This document shows positions 1-8,406 of a DNA stretch of 64,000 nt, one piece after another (position 1 is the stretch's first letter; the number at the start of each line of letters is the position of its first letter). Below the pieces are notes generated by a model. That model had not been told where the DNA came from, did no database searches, and saw only the letters and a list, made by a program, of their open reading frames with translations. The position numbers were made by a program, and so were the translations under genes. Source of the DNA: an uncultured Prevotella sp. (GTDB taxonomy: Bacteria > Bacteroidota > Bacteroidia > Bacteroidales > Bacteroidaceae); contig UQJC01000006.1 of assembly GCA_900541335.1 (NCBI GenBank), forward strand, positions 1-64,000, written 5' to 3'.

Positions 1-76
1 TGGAGCGGAAAACGAGACTCGAACTCGCGACCCCAACCTTGGCAAGGTTGTGCTCTACCAACTGAGCTATTTCCGC
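1..76 (-). tRNA. tRNA-Gly (anticodon GCC)
   Basis: Read on the minus strand this is a complete 76-nt tRNA with an encoded 3' CCA. The acceptor arm GCGGAAA pairs with TTTCCGC, there is a D-arm with AGCTCAGTTGGTAGAGC, and a T-arm containing GTTCGAGTC. The anticodon stem-loop reads CAACCTTGCCAAGGTTG, which places GCC at the anticodon, so it decodes glycine GGC/GGU. The 3' CCA abuts the window edge, so a downstream tRNA in the same transcript cannot be excluded. Confidence 0.95.
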
Positions 77-106
77 GTTGATTTGCCTTTATCGGCTTAG
101 CGGGTG

Positions 107-138
107 CAAAGATAGAGAGTCGTATTGAATCAACCAAA
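107..138 (-). promoter_or_regulatory. Bacteroidetes-type promoter of tRNA-Gly
   Basis: On the minus strand TTTG (138-135) is followed after 20 bases by TATCTTTG (114-107). This matches the known Bacteroidetes -33 TTTG / -7 TAnnTTTG consensus. Transcription would begin near position 101, about 25 bases before the mature tRNA 5' end. Confidence 0.6.
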
Positions 139-196
139 TATTTCGTTGAAAAAATATATGGAAAGCTTGATTTAATTTGATAAGAGTGATAAATGA

Positions 197-239
197 AAAG
201 TCTAGCTGTTGATAACAGGCGTTATTAGCAGCTAGACTT
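197..239 (-). terminator. Hairpin terminator after hflX
   Basis: AAGTCTAGCTG (from 198) pairs perfectly with CAGCTAGACTT (to 238). An inner helix TGATAAC/GTTATTA closes a four-base AGGC loop. On the minus strand it lies 21 bases past the hflX stop and is followed by TTTTC and ATTT, fitting an intrinsic terminator for hflX. Confidence 0.6.
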
Positions 240-259
240 TGGTTTTGTGTTATGCTGAT

Positions 260-1510
260 TTATTCCTCGTAATGTTCGAAGAGGAAGTCATTGTATGGAT
301 ACTTTTGTACGTGAAGTTGTTTGATTCGCGTATAGAAGAGTTCCTTGAGGTTGTCGATATTCTCTTTTTCACGAGCTGATATAAAGATACAGTCGTCGCC
401 CAGTTTAGCCATCCAGGTACGTTGGAGTTCTTCGAAAGATACATTTTCCTTCGTGGCGGGTGTCAAGTCGTCAGGATCCTTTTCGGTCCATGTGTATGCA
501 TCCATCTTATTAAAAACCAGGAGCTGGGGCTTTTCAGCGCACCCCAGGTCTTGCAGTGTATGGTTGACTACTTCGATTTGTTCTTCGAAGTCCGGATGCG
601 ATACGTCTACGACATGTACGAGTAAGTCGGCTTCGCGTACTTCATCGAGTGTACTCTTAAAGGAATCTACCAAGTCTGTTGGGAGTTTGCGGATAAAGCC
701 GACCGTATCAGCCAACAGGAAGGGAAGGTTATCGATAATGACCTTGCGCACTGTGGTATCAAGGGTTGCAAAGAGTTTATTCTCTGCAAAGACCTCGGTT
801 TTAGCCAACAAGTTGATAAGGGTTGACTTTCCTACATTGGTATAACCAACCAGTGCCACACGGATGAGTCTGCCACGATTCTTGCGTTGGGTGGTTTTCT
901 GGCGGTCAATGTCGGCCAAGCGTTGTTTCAGTAAGGCCATGCGGTTCAGAATGATACGGCGGTCCATTTCCAGCTGCGTTTCACCTGGTCCGCGTAGACC
1001 TACAGAGCCTTTACCGCCACCCGAACCCGAACCACCACCTTGTCGTTCAAGGTGAGTCCACAAACGTTGCAGTCGGGGCAACATGTAGCGGTATTGTGCC
1101 AGTTCTACCTGTGTCTTGGCATTGGCCGTCTGGGCACGCATGGCGAAGATATCGAGGATTAAGCTGGTACGATCCAATATTTTGACGCGTAACTCTTTTT
1201 CGATATTGCGTAATTGTTTGGCAGATAGTTCATCATCAAAGATAACCATACCTACTTCACGTTCCGCCTCTTCTTCGGCTTCAATGTATTGGCGTATTTC
1301 TTCCAGTTTACCTTTTCCAACGTAGGTTACTGATGAAGGACCGTCCATGCGTTGCGTAAAACGTTTAACGGTAGTTGCTCCCGCTGTTTCTGCCAAAAAG
1401 GCTAATTCGTCGAGGTACTCCTTCGTCTTGCGTTCATCTTGATTTTTGGTAATCAGTCCGACAAGTACCGCAGTTTCTGTTTTAGCTTCGGATTGTATAA
1501 ATTCTTTCAT
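260..1510 (-). CDS. hflX: Ribosome-associated GTPase HflX
   Basis: This 416-residue protein is a TRAFAC-class GTPase of the Obg-HflX group, which binds 50S subunits and is known to rescue or split stalled ribosomes in the cytoplasm. The N-terminal HflX domain (about residues 12-150) carries the YVGKGKLEEI motif. A glycine-rich linker (about 158-176) leads to the conserved RGPGETQLEMDRR segment. The G domain begins with the P-loop GYTNVGKST (222-230), followed by DTVGF (G3) and NKMD (G4). Length is normal for the family. It is probably monocistronic, with a hairpin terminator just after the stop. I saw no clear -7 box in the short space upstream. Confidence 0.95.
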   Translation of the reverse strand: MKEFIQSEAKTETAVLVGLITKNQDERKTKEYLDELAFLAETAGATTVKRFTQRMDGPSSVTYVGKGKLEEIRQYIEAEEEAEREVGMVIFDDELSAKQLRNIEKELRVKILDRTSLILDIFAMRAQTANAKTQVELAQYRYMLPRLQRLWTHLERQGGGSGSGGGKGSVGLRGPGETQLEMDRRIILNRMALLKQRLADIDRQKTTQRKNRGRLIRVALVGYTNVGKSTLINLLAKTEVFAENKLFATLDTTVRKVIIDNLPFLLADTVGFIRKLPTDLVDSFKSTLDEVREADLLVHVVDVSHPDFEEQIEVVNHTLQDLGCAEKPQLLVFNKMDAYTWTEKDPDDLTPATKENVSFEELQRTWMAKLGDDCIFISAREKENIDNLKELFYTRIKQLHVQKYPYNDFLFEHYEE

Positions 1511-1605
1511 GAAGTAAATTCAGAGATAAATTAAGTGTATAAGGAGAAAATGGAAAGCTGGATTCTTACCAAGATCCTGTTAAGTAGAGGAGAGTCCAGT
1601 TTCCT

Positions 1606-3189
1606 TTAAAGTGATTGATGTGATTCCTTCACCGCCCAATCGTCAATCGTTCCTTTCTCAGATGAGAAGTTGACACCGATAAGTCGAACGGGACGTGAGT
1701 CTGCTACATAGGGACGGGCATATCCCTTATCTTCTATTTGTTGTAAGGCTTCTGCAGCAGTGCCGTCGAGTTTGAATTCGAAGATGTAGACGTACTTCGG
1801 CGTTTCAATGATACAGTCTACTCGGCCCTGGCTCTGTTCTTTTTCCGTGTAAACGGTATAGACACTCATGAGGCGGAGCAGGAGGTAGAAAGTATAATGA
1901 AAATAGCGTTCGCGTTCGGGCTCATTTTCCTTACGGCGCATGGAGTAGGGGATGCTGGCGAAAAAGGCGGTCAGCATATCGCGGAACCCATCTAGGTCGC
2001 TGCGCTTGAGTTTTGAGACTGCTTGAATCATCCACGATTGTGGAGAAGATTGGGATTGTAGGTAATTAGTTGCCAAAACATCGAGGAATCCGCCTTTTAC
2101 TTCGTTGTTGGGAAAATCGAGCAGGAACATGCGGTCTTCCTTATCATATTTCTTGATAGTCAAGTAACCGCTTTGGTAAATCATCGGCAGTGGGCGTTCA
2201 GCGTCTGCACGATAATTGATAAACTCGCTAGGAAGATAATATTTACCTGCTAACTCATCAATGCCTTTCTTGAAATGATTGAGTAGACGAACTAAATAGG
2301 TGGGTGTGCCAGAGGTAAACCAATAATCTCCGATGTCACGAAGTCGGAAAGCATTCAGCAGGCTGAAGGGATTATATAAATCAGTCAGATTTTTACTGAA
2401 GTGATACCCATCATACTGGTGTTTTAATCGGGCGCGATAGGCAGCAGGAGTACAGTCTTCTTCTTGTGCCAATTCTTGAATGGTTTGGGAGAAATACTGG
2501 TCAAGCTCTTCCTCCGTTATCCCACAAATCGTCTCGTACGCCTCACTCATACTAATGTCCAGAGGTTGGTTGAAACCACTGAATACCGTAATTTGTGAGA
2601 ATTTGGTCACTCCCGTAAGGAAGACGAAGCGCAGGTAGTCGTCCGAGAGCTTGAACACCGAATAGAATGCCTTTAATGTTTCGCGGTTGCGTGCCAAAAG
2701 TTCGTCGTCCACTTCCATCACGTCGAGCAACGGCTTGTCGTATTCATCAATCAGCACAACAGCTCCTTGTCCCGTTTGTTCCTTGGCAGTGCGGAAAAGA
2801 CGTTCACAACGAATACCAAAACGGTAGTCATCACTTTCAGACTCAATGCCAAAGCGTGCCTCCCATGAGGCAATGCGTGCATTGAGTTCCCGTTGCAGAA
2901 CTTCTGGATCATTGAAATTGATGCCGTTAAAGTCCAGACGGAATACCGCGTGTTGTTTCCACTCCTTTTCCAGTTTCTCAATCTTAAGCCCCTTGAACAA
3001 TTCCTTCCTTCCAAGGAAGTAACTTTCCAGTGTGGAGAGCAAAAGGCTCTTGCCGAAACGACGCGGACGACTGAGGAAATAAATTTTTCCTTCCTTGGCA
3101 AGGGAGTAGACTAGGTCAGTCTTATCCACATAAACATAATCAGACTGTATGATGTCAGAAAACGACTGGATACCTACGGGGTATTTCAT
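1606..3189 (-). CDS. AAA-ATPase / PD-(D/E)XK nuclease family protein, copy 1
   Basis: This 527-residue protein belongs to the AAA-ATPase-like plus DUF1703 (PD-(D/E)XK nuclease superfamily) group that is greatly expanded in host-associated Bacteroidetes. Its biological role is not established. The N-terminus has YVDKTD, then a Walker A variant RPRRFGKS (41-48) and Walker B VVLIDEYD (144-151). The signature FLTGVTKFSQ follows. The C-terminal nuclease-like motif is D458 with E471-F-K473. It is full length and about four-fifths identical by eye to the protein at 41270-42838, except for a divergent stretch around residues 89-140. It has its own candidate promoter and sits where an ABC-transporter ATPase gene might be expected. 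Whether it cuts nucleic acid is unknown. Confidence 0.85.
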   Translation of the reverse strand: MKYPVGIQSFSDIIQSDYVYVDKTDLVYSLAKEGKIYFLSRPRRFGKSLLLSTLESYFLGRKELFKGLKIEKLEKEWKQHAVFRLDFNGINFNDPEVLQRELNARIASWEARFGIESESDDYRFGIRCERLFRTAKEQTGQGAVVLIDEYDKPLLDVMEVDDELLARNRETLKAFYSVFKLSDDYLRFVFLTGVTKFSQITVFSGFNQPLDISMSEAYETICGITEEELDQYFSQTIQELAQEEDCTPAAYRARLKHQYDGYHFSKNLTDLYNPFSLLNAFRLRDIGDYWFTSGTPTYLVRLLNHFKKGIDELAGKYYLPSEFINYRADAERPLPMIYQSGYLTIKKYDKEDRMFLLDFPNNEVKGGFLDVLATNYLQSQSSPQSWMIQAVSKLKRSDLDGFRDMLTAFFASIPYSMRRKENEPERERYFHYTFYLLLRLMSVYTVYTEKEQSQGRVDCIIETPKYVYIFEFKLDGTAAEALQQIEDKGYARPYVADSRPVRLIGVNFSSEKGTIDDWAVKESHQSL

Positions 3190-3286
3190 GATGTGGAGGT
3201 TTTGAGTGGTTCATTGTTCCTGCGATTTCTTTTCCGCTCCATGCAAGCCCGCTTTTCTGAGCTTTATGGCTTAGTCGAAATCGTTG

Positions 3287-3294
3287 CAAAGGTA
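3287..3294 (-). promoter_or_regulatory. -7 box for AAA-ATPase copy 1
   Basis: Minus-strand TACCTTTG matches the Bacteroidetes TAnnTTTG box. It lies 97 bases before the ATG, which suggests a leader of about 90 nt. No good -33 TTTG is seen at 19-21 bases. Confidence 0.4.
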
Positions 3295-3332
3295 ATGAAT
3301 TTTCAGCAAGTGTCTCGGTGGCTCCCATTCCC

Positions 3333-4328
3333 TCATCCAGCTCTTCGGCGGGTTAAAATGTAAAGAACAACGGGAACGCCCATCAGTGGGGTGATGGCGG
3401 CTAGCGGAAGTACCCCGCGTTCACCGGGTAAGTGAGTGAGCAAGAGAGAAAGTAAGGCGATGTCTGCGCCCCACAATAATGTTGCAGGAATGAGTTTGCG
3501 GTGATCCGCAGTGTGAAGTAAAAGGCGGGCGATGTGAGGAACTGCCAGTCCGATAAACGAAATCGGACCGCAAAAAGCCGTGACGGTGGCTGTCAGCAGT
3601 CCCGTCAGGCCGAGCAGCCCTGTACGTACGGTTTCTACACGTACCCCCAGGTTGTAAGCATATTCCGAACCTAATAAAAGGGCGTTGAGCGGGCGTGCCA
3701 ACATCCATATCAATAGGGAAGGAAGCAGAATAAAGGCAGAGAAGATGCTCATTCGAGATAGAGGAACTCCCGAGAAATCACCCAATCCCCATATAATATA
3801 GGAGCGCACTCCGTCGGCGGTGGCATAAAAGCTAAGCAGGGAGATGACTGCTGAAAGGGCAAAGCTGAGCATGACCCCTGTGACGAGTAAGGCAAGATTG
3901 CCTTTGAGCAAACGGCTGAAAGTTAGTAACAGCATAATGACTCCGCAAGCTCCCAGAAAAGAAGCGACAATCGTGAGTAGGGTTCCCGAAAGCGTAAAGC
4001 TCCCGATACTTCCCCAACCGCCCAATGCCAGCATAGCCAAAGCAGCTCCCAGTGAGGCACCGCTGTGGATACCAAGCAACGAGGGGTCTGCCAAAGGGTT
4101 GGTAAAGAGGGTTTGCATGATGAGGCCGCTGACGGCCAGTGCGCAGCCCGCTAAGGCGGCGGTCAAAGCTTGGGGAAGACGTGACTCCCATACGATGTAA
4201 AGGGCTGTTTCATTGGCTTCTTCCGAGTGTAGCAAAGCTTCTGTTAAGTCAGAGTAGGAAAGATTGACACTACCTGTCAGTAAGGTGAGTGGGAAGAGCA
4301 GAAAGAGGAATAGGAGCGGATACTTCAT
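3333..4328 (-). CDS. FecCD/BtuC-family ABC importer permease
   Basis: This 331-residue polytopic membrane protein belongs to the FecCD/BtuCD permease family, which forms the membrane channel of type II ABC importers for ferric siderophores, haem or cobalamin. The N-terminal membrane segment is followed by family motifs including SRLPQALTAALAGCALAVSG, the LFTNPLADPSLLGIHSGA segment, and GPISFIGLAVPHIARLL near the C-terminus, the loop that contacts the ATPase. Length is typical. It lies 54 bases downstream of the binding-protein gene and is presumably cotranscribed with it. No ATPase (BtuD/FecE) follows; the next gene downstream is an unrelated AAA-ATPase. The substrate cannot be decided from sequence. 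Confidence 0.88.
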   Translation of the reverse strand: MKYPLLFLFLLFPLTLLTGSVNLSYSDLTEALLHSEEANETALYIVWESRLPQALTAALAGCALAVSGLIMQTLFTNPLADPSLLGIHSGASLGAALAMLALGGWGSIGSFTLSGTLLTIVASFLGACGVIMLLLTFSRLLKGNLALLVTGVMLSFALSAVISLLSFYATADGVRSYIIWGLGDFSGVPLSRMSIFSAFILLPSLLIWMLARPLNALLLGSEYAYNLGVRVETVRTGLLGLTGLLTATVTAFCGPISFIGLAVPHIARLLLHTADHRKLIPATLLWGADIALLSLLLTHLPGERGVLPLAAITPLMGVPVVLYILTRRRAG

Positions 4329-4382
4329 GAGATCCTGGCAAATGAATAAGAATGAGAATGGAATAATTGAGGCTGAATGGTT

Positions 4383-5501
4383 TTATTCCTTCATCTTGAT
4401 ATAATACTTATTTCCTTTCTCCGTCTTCAACTCTGGATGAAAAATCTCCATCAAGTTTTGAAGTAAGCGTTCGGGATGAAAGGGAATTTCTTCATAGAAG
4501 GGAGTCTGTAATGTATTGCATACCCAAATGTGTCGCTGTTTCCAAGCACCGAAATGAGTGTAAGGCGGGTAGTCCGCAGCAAGCGACGCATAAGTCAGCG
4601 TGCGAGGGGTTCCCTGTTTGACTAGCCAAATAGCTGCATGTTGTGCCTTTACCATCACACTTTCCGTGTGTAAGGGAATGCTTCCGCTTTCTGTTCGGTC
4701 CGCCCAAAGATAGTCACCGCCTGCATCCGTGATAAAACGTCCCATGGTGCTGTTCCCTCCCGGTTGGTACCAGGTAGCTCCATAGCGTAAATCACAGAAT
4801 ACAGTTGGACGGGGTGTTTGGGCATGAGCCGCTTGTTGGCGGAGTTTTTCGTAAGTTGCAACAGTGGCCTGGAAGAGTGAATCAGCCTTTTCGCCCAGCC
4901 CAACCAGTCGACCATAGAACCGCATCCATTCGGCACGTCCAAGCGGAGAGGTTTCCATGTAGTCTGCACAGATAATCAGGGGAATATTTAGTTGTTCCAA
5001 ACCGCCGAATCCCGCATTTTCAAAAGGTGAAACAAAGATAGCATCAGCTTGAAGCGTACGGATGAGTTCCGTATTGGGACGCATGCTAGAACCGATATTC
5101 TTTGTCCCTGTTCGGAGCAAAGCCTTGACTTGCGGACTGACAATGTAGTCCGTATCAGCTAATCCTTTGATGCTAGCCCCTGCACCAAGTTCCGTCAGCA
5201 AGGCGGCATGAATTGCCGAAGTGAGTACAACCTTTTGTAGAGGCGTGCGGATCAGCTTGCCTTGAGGAAGGTGCGTAGGCACGGGGCGTTGGCGATCGAT
5301 TAATAGATAAGTGGCGGCAATGCGTTCGGGCTGCCAGGCATCCTGTAAAGTGACCTGTGTGAAGCTGTCGCATTCCGTAATATGGAGTAGAGAGGCATAC
5401 GCCTTGGAATCTTGGTGAGGCGTAATTGGGTGGGGGTGCTTCGTGCAGGCATTGAATAGGTAAAAACCGAAGTAGAGGAGGAAATAGAAGATAAGGCGCA
5501 T
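4383..5501 (-). CDS. ABC importer substrate-binding lipoprotein (BtuF/FhuD-like)
   Basis: This 372-residue periplasmic-binding lipoprotein belongs to the BtuF/FhuD class and delivers substrate to the permease encoded just downstream. I chose the internal ATG at 5501 because it gives a clean signal peptide with lipobox (MRLIFYFLLYFGFYLFNAC). The longer open frame to 5651 overlaps ansA and lacks a signal peptide at its start. Two-lobed features include VVLTSAIHAALLTELGAG, then IKGLADTDYIVSPQVKALL and a later ADAIFVSPFENAG. The start codon is 13 bases after the T-tract of a long hairpin, so expression is probably controlled by attenuation. The substrate could be a siderophore, haem or a corrinoid. 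Confidence 0.85.
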   Translation of the reverse strand: MRLIFYFLLYFGFYLFNACTKHPHPITPHQDSKAYASLLHITECDSFTQVTLQDAWQPERIAATYLLIDRQRPVPTHLPQGKLIRTPLQKVVLTSAIHAALLTELGAGASIKGLADTDYIVSPQVKALLRTGTKNIGSSMRPNTELIRTLQADAIFVSPFENAGFGGLEQLNIPLIICADYMETSPLGRAEWMRFYGRLVGLGEKADSLFQATVATYEKLRQQAAHAQTPRPTVFCDLRYGATWYQPGGNSTMGRFITDAGGDYLWADRTESGSIPLHTESVMVKAQHAAIWLVKQGTPRTLTYASLAADYPPYTHFGAWKQRHIWVCNTLQTPFYEEIPFHPERLLQNLMEIFHPELKTEKGNKYYIKMKE

Positions 5502-5513
5502 GGGCTGGAAGTG

Positions 5514-5607
5514 AAAAATCCGGTTTGCTATACCGTTATACTCTTGTCTCGTAGGGTGGGCAAGCTGTCTACCCTGTATAGAAAGAGGAACAAGTATGGC
5601 AAACCGG
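5514..5607 (-). promoter_or_regulatory. Long hairpin with T-tract: candidate attenuator before the ABC operon
   Basis: On the minus strand CCGGTTTGCCATAC (5607-5594) pairs with GTATAGCAAACCGG (5533-5520), one mismatch in 14. Inside are nested helices CTTGT/ACAAG and AGGGT/ACCCT. The structure is followed at once by ATTTTT (5519-5514). It lies after ansA (stop at 5620) and ends 13 bases before the binding-protein ATG. It could terminate ansA transcripts or act as a ligand-responsive attenuator. It does not show the cobalamin-riboswitch box. Confidence 0.6.
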
Positions 5608-5619
5608 AGTTTGGGAGTG

Positions 5620-6660
5620 TTAGAGTGTAATTTCGCCGGCGATGTCTTCATTCATTAGGCGAATCACGTCTTCATTTTTATCATGATGAGCCAAAAGGTA
5701 CATCAATTTAGTGATGACCGCTTCCATTGTTGAGTCATATCCATTGATTACGCCCGCTTGTAACAGGTGTAAGCCTGTGCCGTATCGGTGCATTTCCACC
5801 GTACCTTGCGAACATTGGGTGATGTTAACTACAATGACACCACGGTTGACAAGTTGGCGGATGCGCTCCATAAACCAAGGTCGTTGCGGGGCATTGCCCG
5901 CTCCAAACGTTTTGAGGATAACGGCTCGGATGCCCGCTACATTAAGACATGTATCGACCACCTCTTTGCGGATGCCAGGGAATATGGTGAGAATCATCAC
6001 GCTGTTTTCCACCAGGAAATGCGGTTTAAATGGCTGGGCGGGGTCGGGACGGCGGATGAGGTGCTGGTCGTATTTGATGTGAATACCAGCGTGTGCGAGC
6101 GGAGGAAAGTTGAAAGAGCGGAATGCATTAAAGCCCTCCGCATTAATCTTCGTCGTGCGGTTACCGCGTAACAGTTGACTTTCGAAGAAGATGCAGACTT
6201 CCGGTACCATGGGTTTGCCTTCCTTGTCTACAGCGGCAGCAATTTCGATACTTGTTAGCAGGTTTTCCTTGCCGTCTGTACGAAGTTTACCGATAGGTAA
6301 TTGCGAGCCAGTAATAATGACAGGCTTACCCAGATTTTCGAGCATAAAGCTCAGGGCTGAGGCAGTATAGGCCATCGTATCCGTGCCATGAAGCAACACG
6401 AATCCGTCGTAGTGGTCGTAGTGATCAGCAATGATATGCGCGATTTTTACCCAATACCTCGGTTCCATGTCACTCGAATCGATAGGTGGGTTGAACGTGA
6501 GCGCGTCTATCTGTAGATTGAATCGTTTCAGCTCAGGCACGTAATGTCTGAACTGTTCGAAATCAAAATTTTCAAGCGCGCCCGTCTCCGGGTTCTCAAT
6601 CATGCCGATGGTACCACCAGTGTAAATGAGAAGAATATGTGGAACTTGGTGTTTCTCCAT
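5620..6660 (-). CDS. ansA: Type I L-asparaginase
   Basis: This 346-residue cytoplasmic enzyme hydrolyses L-asparagine to aspartate and ammonia. The N-terminal motif IYTGGTIGM puts the nucleophilic threonine at T17, and the second active-site motif HGTDTMAY covers residues 91-98. No signal peptide is present, consistent with the type I (AnsA) rather than the periplasmic type II enzyme. Length is typical. The C-terminus lies just before the hairpin that precedes the ABC importer genes. A candidate -7 box sits only four bases upstream of the ATG, so the mRNA may be nearly leaderless. Confidence 0.94.
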   Translation of the reverse strand: MEKHQVPHILLIYTGGTIGMIENPETGALENFDFEQFRHYVPELKRFNLQIDALTFNPPIDSSDMEPRYWVKIAHIIADHYDHYDGFVLLHGTDTMAYTASALSFMLENLGKPVIITGSQLPIGKLRTDGKENLLTSIEIAAAVDKEGKPMVPEVCIFFESQLLRGNRTTKINAEGFNAFRSFNFPPLAHAGIHIKYDQHLIRRPDPAQPFKPHFLVENSVMILTIFPGIRKEVVDTCLNVAGIRAVILKTFGAGNAPQRPWFMERIRQLVNRGVIVVNITQCSQGTVEMHRYGTGLHLLQAGVINGYDSTMEAVITKLMYLLAHHDKNEDVIRLMNEDIAGEITL

Positions 6661-6664
6661 GCGG

Positions 6665-6672
6665 CAAAAGTA
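6665..6672 (-). promoter_or_regulatory. -7 box very close to the ansA start
   Basis: Minus-strand TACTTTTG fits TAnnTTTG but ends only four bases before the ATG at 6660. If used, transcription would begin at or next to the start codon. No convincing -33 element was found. Confidence 0.35.
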
Positions 6673-6893
6673 CGAAAAAATTACAGAGTGTTATTTCCTC
6701 TTGCAGAAAAAACAATTTGTATGCAGTATATACTTTCTTTTTGTTAGACAGATGGAGAGAATAGAGATTTCAATGCCTGGATTTCTTCTTTACTTAAGTG
6801 GGCATAACTATTAGATGAGTATGCTGCTGATGATTTATATTGGTTAAGGGGTGTATTAGGCAGCTCGGAAGGTTTCTTTTTCTGTGAGAATGG

Positions 6894-7065
6894 CTCTTCT
6901 GCTTGCTCAAATAGTGTGTCCTCACAGTAAAGAGTGTTTTTCTGAGTACTCCGAATGTATAGTTCATGTATGAAAGACTCTCTTCTGCTTGCTCAAATAG
7001 TGTGTCCTCACAGTGAAGAGTGTTTTTCTGAGCACTCCGAATGTATAGTTCATGTATGAAAGACT
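6894..7065. repeat. 86-bp tandem repeat, two near-identical copies plus decayed copies
   Basis: Copy 1 (6894-6979) and copy 2 (6980-7065) both start CTCTTCTGCTTGCTCAAAT and differ at only a few bases. Weaker relatives with the GCTT...CTCACAG core begin near 7078, 7119 and 7199, so a decaying array continues to about 7260. The region 6661-7429 holds no convincing gene. A minus-strand open frame across the array has repetitive low-quality sequence and is probably not coding. Confidence 0.85.
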
Positions 7066-7364
7066 CTCTCATGATTGCTTGAATAATACCTAACACTAAT
7101 CCCAGAGTCTTGAAGGGTGCTTGTCAAGTATGTTCTCACAGAGAAAGGAGCTTTGTAAGTACTCATATAGTGGCTCTTCATAGGTTATCTTCTTTGCTGC
7201 TTGCTCATTAAGTATATCTTCGCAGGTCTTGCTTCTTGTCCACTACTCATAAAATGACGTTTCACTGGTCAGACAGCTTTGAAGAGCAGACGTATGCATG
7301 TTCTTCACAGCTTTGACAATTTTGTTTTCATGTTTAAGTCATTCTGTTTTACGGAATAAATATA

Positions 7365-7372
7365 TAATTTTG
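7365..7372 (+). promoter_or_regulatory. -7 box for the DUF6261-like gene
   Basis: TAATTTTG matches TAnnTTTG and lies 57 bases before the ATG at 7430, giving a leader of about 50 nt. There is no perfect -33 TTTG. Confidence 0.4.
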
Positions 7373-7429
7373 CTCGGTGAAAACTATTTTCCTATGATTG
7401 CATTATTATAGGGTATAAATATCTTCTTT

Positions 7430-8308
7430 ATGTTTTTTGAAATTAACAGTATTAGTAAGCCGGCACTTCCTAATGATTTGCACGATGAGTTTATGAAGGA
7501 ATGTGCTGAAATCATCTCAGCAATTGATGTGTTGGAGAATGAAAAGTTTCGTGCGGTGAAAGAAAAATTTCTTTCAGCTTTTGCCGAAGAGGAAAAATGG
7601 TTCAAACAATCTACTTCAGATCCTGCTCTTGAGGAACTGCGCAAGTTGTCAAAGGAACGATTGCGTGTTTATTCGGGAATGAGATTCGCATTGAAAGGCA
7701 TCTTGATGGCAAATTTAGCCGATGCTCATAGTGTGGAAATCCTCTTGAAGTATTTTAAGGTATACCAGAGGAATATGAAGACCAGCGTCGAAGGGTTGAC
7801 TTCTATCATTCGCAATTTGCTCACGAGTTTTTCGCAAGCGGAGGAGCAACAGGCGCTGATTGATACGCAGACCATGCCCTATTATAATCGGCTTTTGGAG
7901 CTCAATGAACAAGTGAGTGAACAGAAAATGAGGTGTCGACAGGTTGCTAGCCAATATGTCACGGCTGCTCTGAGAAAGGCCAGAAAGAACATGGACGAAG
8001 TTTATGACGAGACGGTGAAAGCAGTTGAAGGACTTGCTAATTTATTTGGTGGTTCGTTTGAGAGAGTGATTGCACTGTGGAATACTTCTATTAAGAAGTA
8101 CAAGGAAACGCTGAAAGCGAGAAGGGCTGCGCGCCAAGCAGCAAAGAAGAAAGGAGAATCGAATACCCATGCTTCTACTGATATAGCTCCCAAAGCCAAT
8201 GCGCTTGCTTTTCAAATGCAGCACGGGGATTGGGCAACAGAAGTGAATGCGGATGATGGTGCGGGGGGATTAGTGACGGAAGCCAACCTCGAGAAAGTTA
8301 CGGTGTGA
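7430..8308 (+). CDS. DUF6261-like hypothetical protein
   Basis: This 292-residue cytoplasmic protein is predicted to be almost entirely helical. It resembles the Bacteroidales DUF6261 family, whose function is unknown; that assignment is from recall of the family's general pattern, not a search. There is no signal peptide and there are no membrane segments. Charged helices fill residues 30-230 (for example AFAEEEKWFKQ and NEQVSEQKMRCRQVASQY). A lysine/arginine-rich stretch (about 222-240, KARRAARQAAKKKG) leads to a low-complexity tail. A -7 box lies just upstream and a strong hairpin terminator about 100 bases downstream, so it is likely monocistronic. The upstream repeat array is an unusual neighbour. 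Confidence 0.7.
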   Translation: MFFEINSISKPALPNDLHDEFMKECAEIISAIDVLENEKFRAVKEKFLSAFAEEEKWFKQSTSDPALEELRKLSKERLRVYSGMRFALKGILMANLADAHSVEILLKYFKVYQRNMKTSVEGLTSIIRNLLTSFSQAEEQQALIDTQTMPYYNRLLELNEQVSEQKMRCRQVASQYVTAALRKARKNMDEVYDETVKAVEGLANLFGGSFERVIALWNTSIKKYKETLKARRAARQAAKKKGESNTHASTDIAPKANALAFQMQHGDWATEVNADDGAGGLVTEANLEKVTV

Positions 8309-8406
8309 AGATCGTTCACCGTACCAAAAGTAGAAGAGAGATTCGAAAAAGGGGAGTTGCAAAATCGTAATGCCACTCAATGAGAAAGTCCCGACATTAA
8401 GAGAAG

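Noticed and set aside
5514..5607. Cobalamin riboswitch
   Set aside because: The element is too short and lacks the conserved B12-box sequence; only a long nested hairpin with a T-tract is visible.
5502..5651. Extended N-terminus of the ABC binding protein
   Set aside because: It would overlap ansA and the hairpin, and would bury the signal peptide and lipobox 50 residues inside the protein.
6794..7096. Minus-strand open frame across the 86-bp repeats
   Set aside because: Its peptide simply repeats with the DNA array, has no recognisable domain, and its start context is poor; it is best explained as a by-product of the repeat.
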